A program made the position numbers and the translations under genes. Source: Coleophoma eucalyptorum (lineage: Eukaryota; Ascomycota; Leotiomycetes; Helotiales; Dermateaceae). From it: a stretch of 64,000 nt of DNA. Positions 24,386 through 36,378 of this stretch are shown one piece after another. The stretch covers positions 1-64,000 of the forward strand of contig JALRME010000031.1 of assembly GCA_026120035.1 (NCBI GenBank). The letters are read 5' to 3'. The stretch's first letter is position 1. Each line of letters begins with the position of its first letter. Below the pieces are notes generated by a model. The model worked only from the letters and a program-made list of their open reading frames with translations, had not been told where the DNA came from and did not search any database.

Positions 24386-25351
24386 GACGAACAAAAGCAA
24401 CGCCGCCGGCAGGACCAGTGGCAGGCACCAGCCCAGGGCGGCCAGGGGGCAGACAGTAATAAGGGCTCGAGGGCAGGCTAGAAGGAGCCGTAGGGGAGGT
24501 CTATTGCCACGACAAACTGTAAATTAAATAGTTATTACTATTCTTATTATATCACGATGTCTTTATACTACATAACTGTTGTTTTATAACTCTTTATACT
24601 TGATTCTCTAAAGTTATTGACACTTATAGCTATGTAAAACTTTTCAGGTAGTATTTTTGTAATCACACCCGATTTCATTTAATTACAGACTAAAATGGTT
24701 CAACTATAAAGTTCCGCTTCTCATTCCATACCCTCCATCCGCCGCGCTCGAGATGTCCCACTGCTTGATATTGGGGAGGTGTGGGCGATCTGCCCGGTCG
24801 CTACCGCGAAGGGTGTGATATATCAGGTCGCAATCCGGAGGGTGCTATATTGAACTCTTTCAAGCCGAAACCTGGCGAGCGGCATTATTGAAGGAGATGG
24901 AGAGGCAGAGAAAGGGAGCTTTTCATTGAAGATTCAATGGTTGCCGACGATAACAACGCGTTCTCCCTTACATCCTTCCAGTCGTGTTGACCGTCGCTAG
25001 CGGAAGTCTAAACCGAGGCGGATGCCCTGCAAACAGATACCTCACAGATCGTCCCCCACTATACCACCCTTAATCAGGCCTGGAATCAAGCACAATAAAC
25101 CTAGAGATGGATTTCATGTAGGACAACAAAGGCCAGGCTGGCAAGTCCTCTGGACTTTTTGGTTCCTGCGCCGCGTGAAGATGTCCTCCCTGGCCGGCTT
25201 CCACAATTCATTTACTGATACGCCCCACCAATTGTCTTCTCCCTCCCTTTGCTACTGCTTTGTTTTTTTCCCAGCAGGAGGTGCAACATGGAAAACCACT
25301 GATTCTTCTTGAATTCTTCAATCTTTATCAAGTTCATAACCTCGCCGGCCA
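24386..25351. other. Region between Crypton relic and glycosyltransferase-like gene
   Basis: The first ~130 bases are still GC-rich and may belong to the transposon. From about 24515 to 24720 the sequence turns very AT-rich. No gene supported. Confidence 0.4.
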
Positions 25352-26540
25352 ATGCTCAGAAAGATGGCGAGTCCAGGTGACCGTGTGCTCACGGCTTTCG
25401 TGATTTTGATATTTATTTGGATTTTGGCGCCTTTCCTCGTGAGTATATCGGCGAAAATTCTGCCAGGCTAGATTCTAATAAAGCCTTCAGCGAAGTTCGC
25501 ACAAAGTTCAATCTTTTATAGGCGGCGTTGGCGACAGCACCGTGGGTCCATTCAATGCCACCGATCCTATAACGGCTGGGAATGACTTGCTTGTTATGTA
25601 CGCATACCACGAGACAGACAATGCCCTAACGAACGCGAACTTTTTTATACAACACGGATTGCACGCGGCTGCCGATTTTATCTTCATAATCAACGGAGCT
25701 TCGCTGTTAGAACGACAGATTCCGGTCCATTTACCAAATGTCCAGTTGGCTTTGCGAACGAACGATTGCTTTGATCTTGGAGCCCATGGAGCAGTCTTGT
25801 TGGAAGAAGATAGAGCACTGATTAAGCGATACAAGAAGTTCATTCTTTTGAATGCCTCGATTCGTGGCCCTTTCATGCCTCGGTGGTCTGACATGTGTTG
25901 GAGTGACGTTTACCAAGATTTGATAACTGATACTGTGAAGGTAATCTACCAAAATATCCCTGAAAGCCGTTGACGTGCTGACTCTCTGTAGCTTGCTGCT
26001 ATGACCTTCAATTGTCCCGGACACCATCTTAATTCAATGATCTATGCTACAGACCAGATCGGTGCAACAACACTCGTAGATGGCTGTATGGGAACTTGCT
26101 TTGAAGACATGCACGCTGGTAGGTAAATTGTCGGGTATTCAGAAATGTAGCTGACCCACAATCTCTGTGTAGCTGTTAGCTGCGAGCAACAAGCAACGCC
26201 AACGATTCTGAATGCTGGATACGAAGTCGACTCGCTAATGGCTGCGTATCGAGGGGAATTCGATGGTAGCATTGAAGCGTATAGAGAGAACTGCAAAAAT
26301 GGCGATGTAAACATACAGAACGGATATCATGGCTTCAATGTCCATCCTTACGACACACTGTTTGTGAAAGCCAACCGTAACATAGATCCTGCCATGCTCC
26401 AGAAGTTCACTCAGTGGCACAACACCATGAACAGAACTTCTTGGGATATATGTCGGAAGAAAACACCATCAGTGGTCAATAATTCGCAGGCTCATCCAGA
26501 GGTTGGTAGCTGGCGTGCAAGGCTACTGGGAGGTGAATAG
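25352..26540 (+). CDS. Glycosyltransferase-like type II membrane protein
   Basis: Fungal protein resembling predicted polysaccharide/glycan-modifying enzymes; activity not established. Exons 25352-25438, 25491-25940, 25992-26118 and 26173-26540 all join in phase, giving 343 residues. The first exon encodes one anchor helix (VLTAFVILIFIWILAPFL) after a short basic segment, so the protein probably faces the Golgi lumen. The globular part contains NDLLVMYAYHETDNALTNAN, FIIN, the acidic NDCFDLGAHGAVL (a D-x-G block that could bind a nucleotide-sugar metal), KKFILLNASIRGPFMPRW, then AAMTFNCPG and NGYHGFNVHPYDTLFVKANR near the C-terminus. An in-frame ATG four codons downstream (25364) is an alternative start. 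It is transcribed away from the Crypton relic. Confidence 0.82.
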
Positions 26541-27037
26541 ATCGCAAATTCTCTTTGTTCTTTTGGCGCACATGGGTATGTACATCAGTTAGAGCGAAAT
26601 TTATAATATTAGTTTCCATCCTCGATCTCGTTTAGACACCGCGTGAGGGGGCCGCGCGCCATACTGGATGAAAAAGTCATTTCAAGGGCAAGGCAGACTC
26701 TCGAAGTTCGTAGGGAGGTGTGACTCAGATATGTGTTGAGCGAGGCGGTGACAAACAGGCTGGCCTCTATTCCAATAACCAGAGCTATAGCAACAACTTG
26801 TGAGAGTTCAGTCATTCAGAATCCCTCTGGTTCAGTAATATAGTTCGGATATTCACTTGTTAAGCCTCCATCATCCCGCAACGGGAGTTACGGGGACTGC
26901 TTCACACGCTTCACACGCTTCACCAATCAGAATCTCGAGTAAGTTATCTTATGCCAGTATTGCAATTGTGGAATCTGACCTTGGGGACATTTTGAACAGA
27001 AAAGATTTTATTGAATCAATGGCTAAAATCTAGCCCA
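26541..27037. other. Intergenic region between convergent genes
   Basis: Contains a short tandem repeat at 26899-26923 (ttcacacgc units). No gene supported. Confidence 0.5.
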
Positions 27038-28161
27038 CTAATTATCCGCATCTAAGACATCCGCTCCTGCAAATGACAACCTTGCTTGTGGCAGAGTAAT
27101 AGTGCACTCGGTCAGATTGTTGATGTTATTCACACCGAGCAGACTCAAGCGTACGTATTCTGAGGCATAGTCCTATATTCTAGTCAGAACACAATACACT
27201 GGTAGAAAATAAGCACACGTACCTCATTCCAGTGTGACTGGTCACTGATGAAAGCTTGCCATTCGGATTCGATGCTTGGATGATTTGCGAGCGCAACATC
27301 AGATGGGAATATAAACAGCTTTTGTCTTGGTTTCGCCTGAATTGTTTCGTTATAAAAGCGGACATCCCAGACTCCGGGTGTGGAATCCTGAGATTCTCCC
27401 ACGAATCTTTTATTCTGGGTGAATTGTTTGGATGCTGAGTGAGCTCCAACCAGCGCAGCCAGGCCGTGAGGTTGAATTGTCTTGTCTTGAAACAACGCAA
27501 TCAATTTGTCTGGCGGATCAAACATGCTTGGTAGCAGTCCTTGTGGTGCAGCTTGTGTAGCGTCAATTCTACCCACGAAGGTGCGTACACGTGGTCCTAG
27601 TGGGCATGTAACCGTTGCGTGGTTTGCAGCAAATTGTATAAGATCCGCTGCGCCAACTTTGAACTTCTTTTGCACTGCCTGCAATTTTGCGATAATGTCT
27701 TGAAGACCATTGTTTTCTGACCGCAAGTCTTCTCCGAAGCCCAAGATAATCGATCCATCAGCCCCTCCAAAGTCCTGCCCATTGGCTTTGTTTGTCTTTG
27801 ACCACGCACCGGCATCATGAAAGCCAAGTCGTATAGCTCCGCGAGCTGCATCATTACACCTTCCTTGTCGGCCCAAGAATATTTTCGTCAAAGCCGCCGA
27901 GACATCATACCAAACGCAACATGGATCCGTTAATGAACAATGTGATGGTTTATTTCGGCTCAAATCACTCTGTCCAGATTCACCTGCTATCAATATGTTG
28001 GCGATAAGTTGGCCTGTCGGTGTTGTGATCCCATCCAAAAGATCACCAATAAGCTCCCCGGGCGATGAACCGTCATCAACTAGAGGATTCGGCCTCGGAG
28101 CAGCAAGTGCATTCGACGACAAGTATGCGAACATATAGAAAGCCCGAAATGAAATATGCAT
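27038..28161 (-). CDS. Secreted class II-like fungal heme peroxidase
   Basis: Uses hydrogen peroxide to oxidise extracellular substrates. Exons 28161-27223 and 27172-27038 join in phase across a 50-nt intron, giving 357 residues. A signal peptide (MHISFRAFYMFAYLSSNALA) is followed by a cysteine-rich start (DPCCVW), the distal heme site RGAIRLGFHDA with its Arg and His, the calcium-site block GQDFGGADGSI, and the proximal heme histidine in LAALVGAHSASKQF. STPGVWDVRFYNET matches the family after that site. Where lignin peroxidase has its surface catalytic tryptophan, I see no Trp (KQFTQNK), and the acidic Mn-binding set could not be recognised. It may therefore be a generic low-potential or different-substrate peroxidase rather than a true ligninase. 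The last exon supplies the C-terminal ECTITLPQARLSFAGAD. Confidence 0.9.
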
Positions 28162-30339
28162 GGTGAGTATGGCGCAAATTTCATACGATGATCAAGCAAC
28201 CGAAGAGAAAGACTTTTGACAGATTCCCAACCGCGGACAGACTCCTGAAAGTTATATATTTCCCCGTGGAATCGCCAATATCCTTTTAAGGGATCCCTCA
28301 TTGCTTTCAACCAAGATATTGCACATTTAATTTACGGCCAAAGCTCTTGATTGGCCTTGGCGAGGCTGGGAATCACCCATCATGTTCACTGACGCCGACT
28401 TAGAGAGCTCGTAGCTCATGGCACAGATCATGGCTTGGTGAAAAGATAAATAATTAGATCCATTCAATTTGGAGGTTGGAGACTCGCGTGGATTTGGGAC
28501 GCTACCAAGAGGCTGATTCTCAGCCCCAAAGTCCCGAAAGGAACACTAGATCCTCTGGTTTCCGGTACCTAGCCTATGTTTCTCAGCCCAGTCCGAAGCA
28601 GATCTCCAACTTCACAACGTACATGCGGGCCTCTATTCCACAGTATGCCTCGAACCACTTGAATTCGGAGAGCACAGATTTTAGCGAAAGTCCCAAAATG
28701 ATACCCAATACTTGACTATCAGGTACCAGCATCTATCACATATCTTGAGCTCCAGTTGGCTGCAAAGTTACCATTCTGAACTGGGAGAAAAGAATATAGG
28801 ATATGATAAAAAGGTGATCTCAATCCATTGTAAAGGAAAGAGGTATTATCTCTGAGCTGTTCGTTATGGCTGCGGGACCATTCTTGCACTCTTGAGCTGG
28901 TGTCTGGCCCAAGCTCTAGCGAGTCCCAGGCTGGAAAGATGTCAGGGAAGGACAATCTCCACTGTACTGGACAAGTGTAGAAAGTGCATATTAAGGTGGC
29001 TGCAGCTGGGGTAATTGTTCGTGCCGGCACAACAGACGCACTCATGCCACCTCAGGTTTTCAAGTCGCCCCAGCCCAGGGGCTTGCTCGCTTATATGACT
29101 AACCATATCCAGGGCGCTACGGGGGCCAGGTGTCTCTGTGGCTTTCCAACCTTCCGACTTGGACGGCACTATCCCGTCCCTAGGCTTCCTTAGGACCAAC
29201 CCTGCCGCAAACCATGGTGCAGAGGGGTAAAGGCCAACCTCCGTGGATATTGCTTCCTATCTTACTGTTCGCAACGGAAGTCGGAACTCCCACGCTCATC
29301 AACAATCCAATTCTAAACCTGACAGGGACCTAGCGGATTCCTGATCATCGGTGACATCGCCTTATGACTGTCAGAAGTCCTAATCTGATGTTTGTGCTGC
29401 ACTGCTCGTGTGGCCTGAGTACGGTAGAAGCATTGGATGTTGGCACTTCCGAGCCAGTTAAGGGACTTCATGTTACGCGATCTTCCAACAATAGATATAA
29501 CTTTCGTTTACTGTCGGCCGGACTTAGACTGGACACGCCTGAAACTAAGAGTCCGGATCAAAGATGGCCAAGTAGATGGAATTCAAACAGTTGTCGTCGG
29601 AAGAAGCAGCACGCGCTGAGCAGCACACGCTGCGCGTCATGCTCGGCTAATTAAGCTCGGACAATAAGGGGAGCACAGATCCTGAAGATCCGGGGTTGAA
29701 GTCTTCCCGATCTAAGCCAATGCTGAAATCTCCGTACACCGGATGACAAGGGTAAGGGTAGATCAAAACCAACGAGTAATCTTCATTATTTCTCTCCATT
29801 CAGATCTCACGTAATCATACTGCAAACTTAAATGGTTCCGGATGAATTGAATGGGTTACAGAATCGGGGAAAACAGACTGAAAGTCTGTATCAAAAAGTT
29901 TCAGGCCAAAGGCTTTGAAAGGTTTGCCGACAAGGTTCTTGTCCAGCCAAACTACCTGTCGAAGATCGAGTTTCTTACAAACTCGTTGCGCGTTGGTTGT
30001 TTCTTTGACATCTCCCAATGAACTTTTGGCTATGGAAGATTGTCTCCATCTTGGAATCAACTTGAGTGCCTCGCTAGTGCCGGTCTCATTTTTAAGTCAT
30101 TTACCTTTAAGGGTACCATAATGCATCACTTCAAAATGGTATAGGGATAATGTATCTCTTGTGTCCTCCGTTCGCTGTTTTTTGACTGTGTTTTATTTTG
30201 TCTTGCTGAAACAAATCTAGGATTCAAATATGCTTACAATCTTGATTAAACTTAGATACACAGACTTATTCTCTCACTCAAATTAAAAGTTTTCGGCCAT
30301 TAAAGGAATAAATCAAGGAAACTCAAGGAGGCTAAGTCT
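28162..30339. other. 2.2-kb intergenic region
   Basis: Promoter side of the peroxidase gene and 3-prime side of the mucin-like gene. Several short open frames exist on both strands (for example minus 28719-29199, minus 29815-30060) but none has a recognisable domain and they overlap one another. No gene supported. Confidence 0.4.
28252..28258 (-). promoter_or_regulatory. TATA-like box of peroxidase gene
   Basis: TATATAA on the minus strand, about 90 bases upstream of the peroxidase start codon at 28161. Position and sequence fit a core promoter element. Confidence 0.4.
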
Positions 30340-31978
30340 CTATTTAACTGGTACTTGCTCACGTTCTGTGTCCTTATCCAACTCCAATATCTTGTCTGGG
30401 CTGAGTCTGCCGGCTTGTTCGTTTAACCAGCTCATTGGGGTTTTGTATTTCCTGCCGAGAGTATCAGAATCTATTGTGCCACTGGGTCTATGGCTTGCTG
30501 CCGTAAAAGGATCACTCCACCGACCTCCTGGATTGATATCTACCGATGGAAGCTCGTTCGATTGTTTCTCATCCGACTCTTGTTGAGGAGTATCTAGTGG
30601 AGTTGGAAGCTTTTCAGGGGAAGGGGTTTTTGAAAGCACAGCACCTTCAGGTACAGTGGTGTCCTGGGGTGCTACAGTATCCTTAGATACTTCTTCAGCC
30701 GGTGGTGCCGTGGTCTCAGGAGCTGGTTTCTCTGAAAGCACAGCACTTTCAGGTACAGTTTCTTGAGGTGCTTGAGGTGCTACAGTATCCTTAGATACTT
30801 CTTCAGTCGGTGATACCGTGGTCTCAGGATCTGGTTTCTCTGAAAGCACAGCACTTTCAGGTACAGTTTCTTGAGGTGCTTGAGGTGCTGCAGTATCCTT
30901 AGATACTTCTTCAGTCGGTGATACCGTGGTCTCAGGATCTGACTTCTCTGAAAGCACAGCACTTTCAGGTACCGTTGTGTCCTGGGGTGCTACAGTATCT
31001 TCAGATACATCTACAGTCGGTGATACCGTAGTCTCAGGAGCCTGTTTCTCTTGTATCTGACTGGGCTGTGGTATTGCGGAAGGCACCACGCTGTGGGGTA
31101 CGATATCTTCTGTCATGCTTGTCCTAGCCACAGGCTCTACTGCTTTCACAGGATCTGCAAATGGATCTTCTTGTAATGATTCTGAAGTAGTATTCGACCT
31201 GGCCAAGGTGTTGATCCCAGGGTTCGGATCAGCAAATGGATCTTCCAGCTTTGTGTTTCCAAGCGACTTCGCACGCTCTCGTGGAGCTGCCACAAAGGTG
31301 AATGGTGAGGGACCCGATTGGATCATGTCGGGTTCTGAATCTTTTGCTTCGGACTCTGGATATACACCATGACTGGCAGTTGATAGACTCCCAGACCTCG
31401 TACCTCGGGGGTAGGAAGTGCGGTGAGTAGGGCTAGGTGGTGGGGCACCATCTTCCGTCTTCTTCAATTGCTGGCGCTTATAACTGCGCCTTATGAAGAA
31501 GAACATAGCCGGTACGATAATAATAAACCCAACTAAAGGTTGTTAACATATATTTCACTCTAGAGTAAATCGTGAACTCACCAAGTACAAGTACAATGAT
31601 GATAGCTTGAGTTTGGGTACCTGAACCTGATGGTTGAGTTGTGGCCATTGGCGCAGCTGCAACATTAGAAGCAGCAGTAACGGCTTGAGGGGTCGACGTG
31701 GTGGGCAGGGAACTGGTGGAGCTGAAAAGGCTTGACGTTTTCTGCGTGCTTGCCGTAGTACTGGTAGTACTGCTTATAGTGGACGTCGATTGATGGGATG
31801 TACTCGTTGTCGTAGTTGAGGTTGTCGTTGTGCTCGTTGTACTTGAGCGTGTGGTTGTTGAACAATAATCTTCCTCATCGAGATTGCAAGGCTTTGTTGA
31901 GGCTGATATAGCTGTTGAACTAACTGTAGAACATTCATCATCATCCGCATCTTCACAAGCGCGCTTCTTGAGACCCAT
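30340..31978 (-). CDS. Mucin-like single-pass membrane protein with tandem repeat tail
   Basis: Function unknown; the layout recalls fungal cell-wall stress sensors. Exons 31978-31582 and 31532-30340 join in phase across a 49-nt intron that splits the membrane helix, giving 529 residues. The N-terminal ~130 residues have a few cysteines and then a dense Ser/Thr stretch, suited to O-mannosylation. One helix follows (AIIIVLVLVGFIIIVPAMFF) with RRSYKRQ behind it. The long tail is polar and acidic with two EDPFADP motifs and a tandem repeat whose unit is about 36 residues (ETTVSPTEEVSKDT... ESAVLSEK). No signal peptide is visible at the ATG used (MGLKKRACEDADDDE), so either a 5-prime exon is missing or the helix acts as a signal anchor. 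Confidence 0.78.
30631..31040 (-). repeat. Coding tandem repeat, 102-108 bp unit
   Basis: The marker tgaaagcacagcac occurs (with small changes) at 30631, 30733, 30841 and 30949, that is at spacings of 102, 108 and 108 bases. All spacings are multiples of three, so the repeat keeps frame inside the mucin-like gene. The two inner 108-bp units are nearly identical, which points to recent unequal exchange. Confidence 0.9.
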
Positions 31979-33489
31979 GACTAGAGCTCTTGCAGCGACT
32001 ATAACTTCCCACAGCTGATGGAGGACACTTTCTTTTTACGCTGATTCAGTTTCGTAAAGGTAGTTGTTTGAATAGATAACTAGATTTGAAAGAGACTATT
32101 TCGACAGCAAAAGAAGAGGTTTGGGTCCACACAAGTAATGAAAGTATAGCAGCGTAAAGTCCACTACTAATACAGGGGCTGGAGTTAAATGAAAAGCGAG
32201 GGAAACTTCCCCGTCTTTAAGTTACCTGAGAGGTTTTGAGCCTTGAACAGGTGATTCTCCTAATGACAGGAGTATTCCCTGAGAAATCACCTTTATGGGC
32301 AAGGATTGATTGTCGTGAAAGCGATATTGAAGGTAGATATGCCTTCGCTTATGGGTCCGTGAGTGAGAGGCTCAAGCCTCGACTTTTTTGATGGGCGAAA
32401 CACAGGTGCATGTTTCAAGCTCAGGTTCCTACCCGTTCCGTGACTACACAGACTGAAGAAGGGACTTCAGATCACCTATCTCATGTGTGCATGATGTGAG
32501 AGGAGTTGTGCTTGAAAAGTATCCGTCAGATACAGGGCTACCAGGAGTATATTGATGCCAAGAGATTCAACAGTTCTGAATGCCTGGCTGTCAATTGGCT
32601 CTTTGTCATTAAGCTGGCAATTTAGCGGCTTTGTTCTTATCATATATACCATGCCCAAAATAGAGACTAGACTATTCGTCGTGATCTACCCGGTCAATGG
32701 GATCTTGCGAGGTATGGGCAAGCCCTGAATATTCGCGCTGGCCATCTCTCCACTTGTCCATGATTCTTAGCCCTGATGCAAAATGTTTATACATGACAGC
32801 CATTGTGCCTTAGAGGTTCTGATTCAGTAACTGCTTAATTTTCAAAGTATACTCAAGTGTATTGAAGTCAAGGTATCTAGTAGTAAGAGTAACAACATAT
32901 GTAGTAAGCAGTGTAGTAAGCAGTATAGTACTATGGGCTGAATTTTGAAAGGTTGGTCTTGGCAATATGTCTAGCTATGACTAGAAACACAACAAAACGC
33001 GCCTCCCGAGAACCTAACACCTGCAACTATTCTTATCTAAGGTTCGATCGATTCAGGTCTGTTTTGTTGTAGGTGGTTCATGTAGAAAAAGCCTCCTGCC
33101 GGCCGCTTACATTGCCGTAGTATTTCCTGACTGTGTTGCTGTATGGATTATTGCGGGTGCGATTCTTCATCATTTTTATTCACTTCGGAGTCCAAATATC
33201 TCAACGGCTTGGTATCTTCAGAGGTTTATTTGAGGGAAAGGCATTCAATAATGACATAGATGTGTGATGCCACGCTTATTACCTTAATTAGACACAACCT
33301 TCTGCAGATTGTACTCAAGCCAAACTTATTGCACCGAAAGCCTAGAACACGAATACTATTCCCCCGTCATCATAGGCCTATAGCCTGACAAGCCATGGTG
33401 ACGGGTCGGAGTAATAACACTACAATAGGTCTATTTGAGGACAAGCAAAGAGAAAAAACATTCGAGCCAATGTCTTTCTCTTGGAACTA
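31979..33489. other. 1.5-kb intergenic region
   Basis: No gene supported. A small array of gtagtaagcagt-like units lies at about 32876-32930. This stretch separates the accessory left part from the core-gene block. Confidence 0.45.
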
Positions 33490-35854
33490 TTACAAAATCG
33501 TCGTACCAAACATTCCATACTTTCGCTCCCATCGAAATCCAGCTCCTGCATCAGCCTTCATGGTATCAGCTTCTGGCACCTTGATGCCATATTGCTTGAT
33601 ACAACATGTGAAAGCTTTATTGCTCACTAAAAAGTTCGCATTCGCTGCCGTGTTGCAATCTGTGTCATCATGTTTTCTGTCAATATCGTCATCGAAAGAA
33701 TGTTCTTTGTTTGGGTATTTCTTTGGGAAAGACCTTGCTTGTTGATATTGATCCTCAATGTCGCTATCAAGGTCGGGCTGGTCGCCGACGTTACGCATGG
33801 AGGTTGTGGATGTTACAGAACCCAACGACGAGACTGGAGTCTCTCCGCCGACAATCTTAGCTCCCTGTTCCTGCTCGGACCGGCTTGTTTTCCGTTCCTC
33901 AAGGTCCCCCCACAAGATGCACAGCCTTTCTCGGAGTCTGCCTAGAACATGTGGATTTCGTCGAAGACTGCATTTGTTAGACCAGTAGGTGTTTGGGTCT
34001 AGGATGCTTACTCCATAGCATCTTCTTCCATGTTAAGCAGCATCTGTGCTGCCTTGTTGTCGACTGTCAGCCATAATCTATCACTCAATGCCATACCAGC
34101 ACTCATTGATACCCTACTGGCGTCCTCGACTTGCAACGCAAACACCCATTCCCACTTCTTTTCCGGGAATCCTTTGCCTTCACGAAAGCTTCGCATATCC
34201 CCATCTCTATCTGTGTCCTCACCACCACTATAGTCTGAGAGGACATCATACTCAGAAATACGGCGACCTACTGCAAAATCTTCGAGCTTGGCCGGGAAGA
34301 AATTAACAACTCGCACGTTTGCCTTGTAATTGGCATTAACAAAGGGTAGGGTGTAGGCATGGCCAGTTGTTGACTTTGAAAATACTGAACTCTTGACATC
34401 ACGTAAAGAAAGAGTAGGTTTGTCGGGGTGCATACATCGAACTGTCTATTGTCAGCTGTGACATAAAATGCCTTGTAGTTGACGAACCATGCTCATTAAG
34501 ATTCAATCTCTGAGCAGATCTTTTCTCCGCATCAGAAGCGGCCTTTTCTGCTGCAGCCCGTCTCTCCTTTCTTCGTTTCTTGCTGCCGCTCTTTGTTTGT
34601 GTACTTTCATTTTCGTGTCGTTGTAATTTATCTTCGGGATCGACCTTCTCTGTAAGGATTGACTGTTTTTGCTTTTCAAATTTAGTCCACCATTCACGCT
34701 TACGTCGTATGGCTTCTTTGTAACGGCTGTCCACACTCTGGGGATCATCTGAATTCCTCAATATCTCAACTTGCACCTGTCCTTCGCGCTCTCGATCTCC
34801 ACGGAGATATCCTTCCAAACAACCACCAGATTTGCCATATTTGATTTGAAGATTTTTCAAAAGCACGAAGTCGTGCGGTTTAACCTCATTGGCGATGAAT
34901 TGAGCATGGCAATCAAAGGTTGTAATTTGGATGACTGTCTTGCCAAATGGGCCCGGCCACTCTTTTGTTGCGTCAGATTTACGTTTTAAATAGTTGTACT
35001 CATCCCCGTCGCAACCTTCCTCGGTTTTATGCCCAGACCAGGTGTAGTTGTAAAATGCCGGATTTGCTGTATAATCAGACAAGTATACTGTCAGATAATC
35101 ACTGCCTTGAAAAAGCTTGACTACTTCACCAATGACATCGCAAAATTGACCACTCCTAACTTCTTTCAAGAGACTAAATTTTTCTTTCACATTTGTTGAC
35201 TTCTTACATTCATCCTGAAAGTCTTCTTTAAGTGGCAAAGCACATTCGTCCATGTGGCCGTTCGCCCATATAGCATAGTTTGCCTCCGCTTGGCTTGGCT
35301 TCTTGGAATTAGCTGGAATAGACTGCCAACGATGCACATCTACAGGTGATCTTATGTTGCGGATTTCCAGGGCGGGAACTATGTGAAACTCCGAATAATT
35401 GTTTGAAAGTAGAGATATTTGACCGGACCACATTTGTATCTACTGCTTGTAAGCTTCAGCACTAGGTGATAGCAGGAGACAGACTTTTGCCTTCCTAATC
35501 AGAACCAAGTCTCCAGGGCCGGAGATTTTTGGCATTTTGGCCAAAGGGAGAAAAATCGAGACCTGAAAGCCACGACTCAAAAACTGTTGAGAGGGATCTA
35601 CAATCCCGATGGTGCATTTATGATCTATTCGATAAAGTTAGATTAAAAGAATACTATTGCAGTGATGTGCACTCACCCACTCCGTTGGTCTTAATCGGTG
35701 CTCTAAAATCTTTCACAAATCCAATGACGCTTACTAGTGGTTGCTGTAGCAGACGTGAATCGGGCATGTTCAGCAGTGCAGCAATGGTCTCGAATGGCGC
35801 CGGAGGGCTCATCGAAGATGGAATACCTTCTGACTGATCTCCCAGGTTCTCCAT
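33490..35854 (-). CDS. pot1: Protection of telomeres protein 1 (Pot1)
   Basis: Binds the single-stranded G-rich telomere overhang through OB folds, caps chromosome ends and regulates telomerase. Exons 35854-35677, 35624-35485, 35439-34488, 34441-34012 and 33967-33490 close in phase to 725 residues. The first OB fold spans exons 1-3 (SVIGFVKDFRAP, KCTIGIVDPSQ, FLPLAKMPKI, GPGDLVLIRKAKIQMW). The Telo_bind-type region follows with GQFCDVIGEVVKLFQGSDYL, VYLSDYT, VKPHDFVLLKNLQIKYG and CLEGYLRGD. A basic, charged linker precedes HVRCMHPDKP at residue ~424, and LRERLCILWGDLEE opens the last exon. The C-terminal tail is acidic. Intron 2 has a weak GTCTGT donor. It is divergent from importin alpha with 524 bp between start codons. 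Confidence 0.9.
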
Positions 35855-36378
35855 TGTGGCAACTGGCGCGCAGTAACTACCTCGAAGTTGCCGTGTGGTG
35901 CGGATGCTCCTTCGATTGTGGTTGTTGGCACGACTTACCGAGCCTAATCATGTAATGATACTACTATGAAGCAGAACACAAAGATTTCAGGTTCAAGGAA
36001 ATGCATGCTAGTTTTCTAAATCGTGCTATGCGGTTGTTGCTAGAGGCCTTTCAACCACTGCAAGATAACCAGATTCGTGTGGTGCTGGTGAAGTTACTAT
36101 TTCATACACGCGTTGAAGCTGGAGCTGCAATGATATGGATCCAAACCATTTGCGGACTAGCTCAGCGCTAAGTCACGTTCTTTTTCTCAGATGCGGTATG
36201 AGGCGGCGCTTTTGCTTTTGACAACCATCTTCCATTATTCTCTCTACTTCCACCTTTCCTACGATCACCTCTACGTCTACCTTATTTACCAACGGTATTG
36301 CCTTAATCGCAATCAACCGTGTGACGAAGAATATCAGCAACATCTCCCAACCCTCTTTCTGCGATTGCCATCGCCATC
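35855..36378. other. Bidirectional promoter, pot1 and importin alpha
   Basis: 524-bp gap between divergent start codons. The right 150 bases are pyrimidine-rich (ttcttttttctcag-like and tctctacttcc), which fits the leader of the importin gene. No separate gene seen. Confidence 0.5.
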
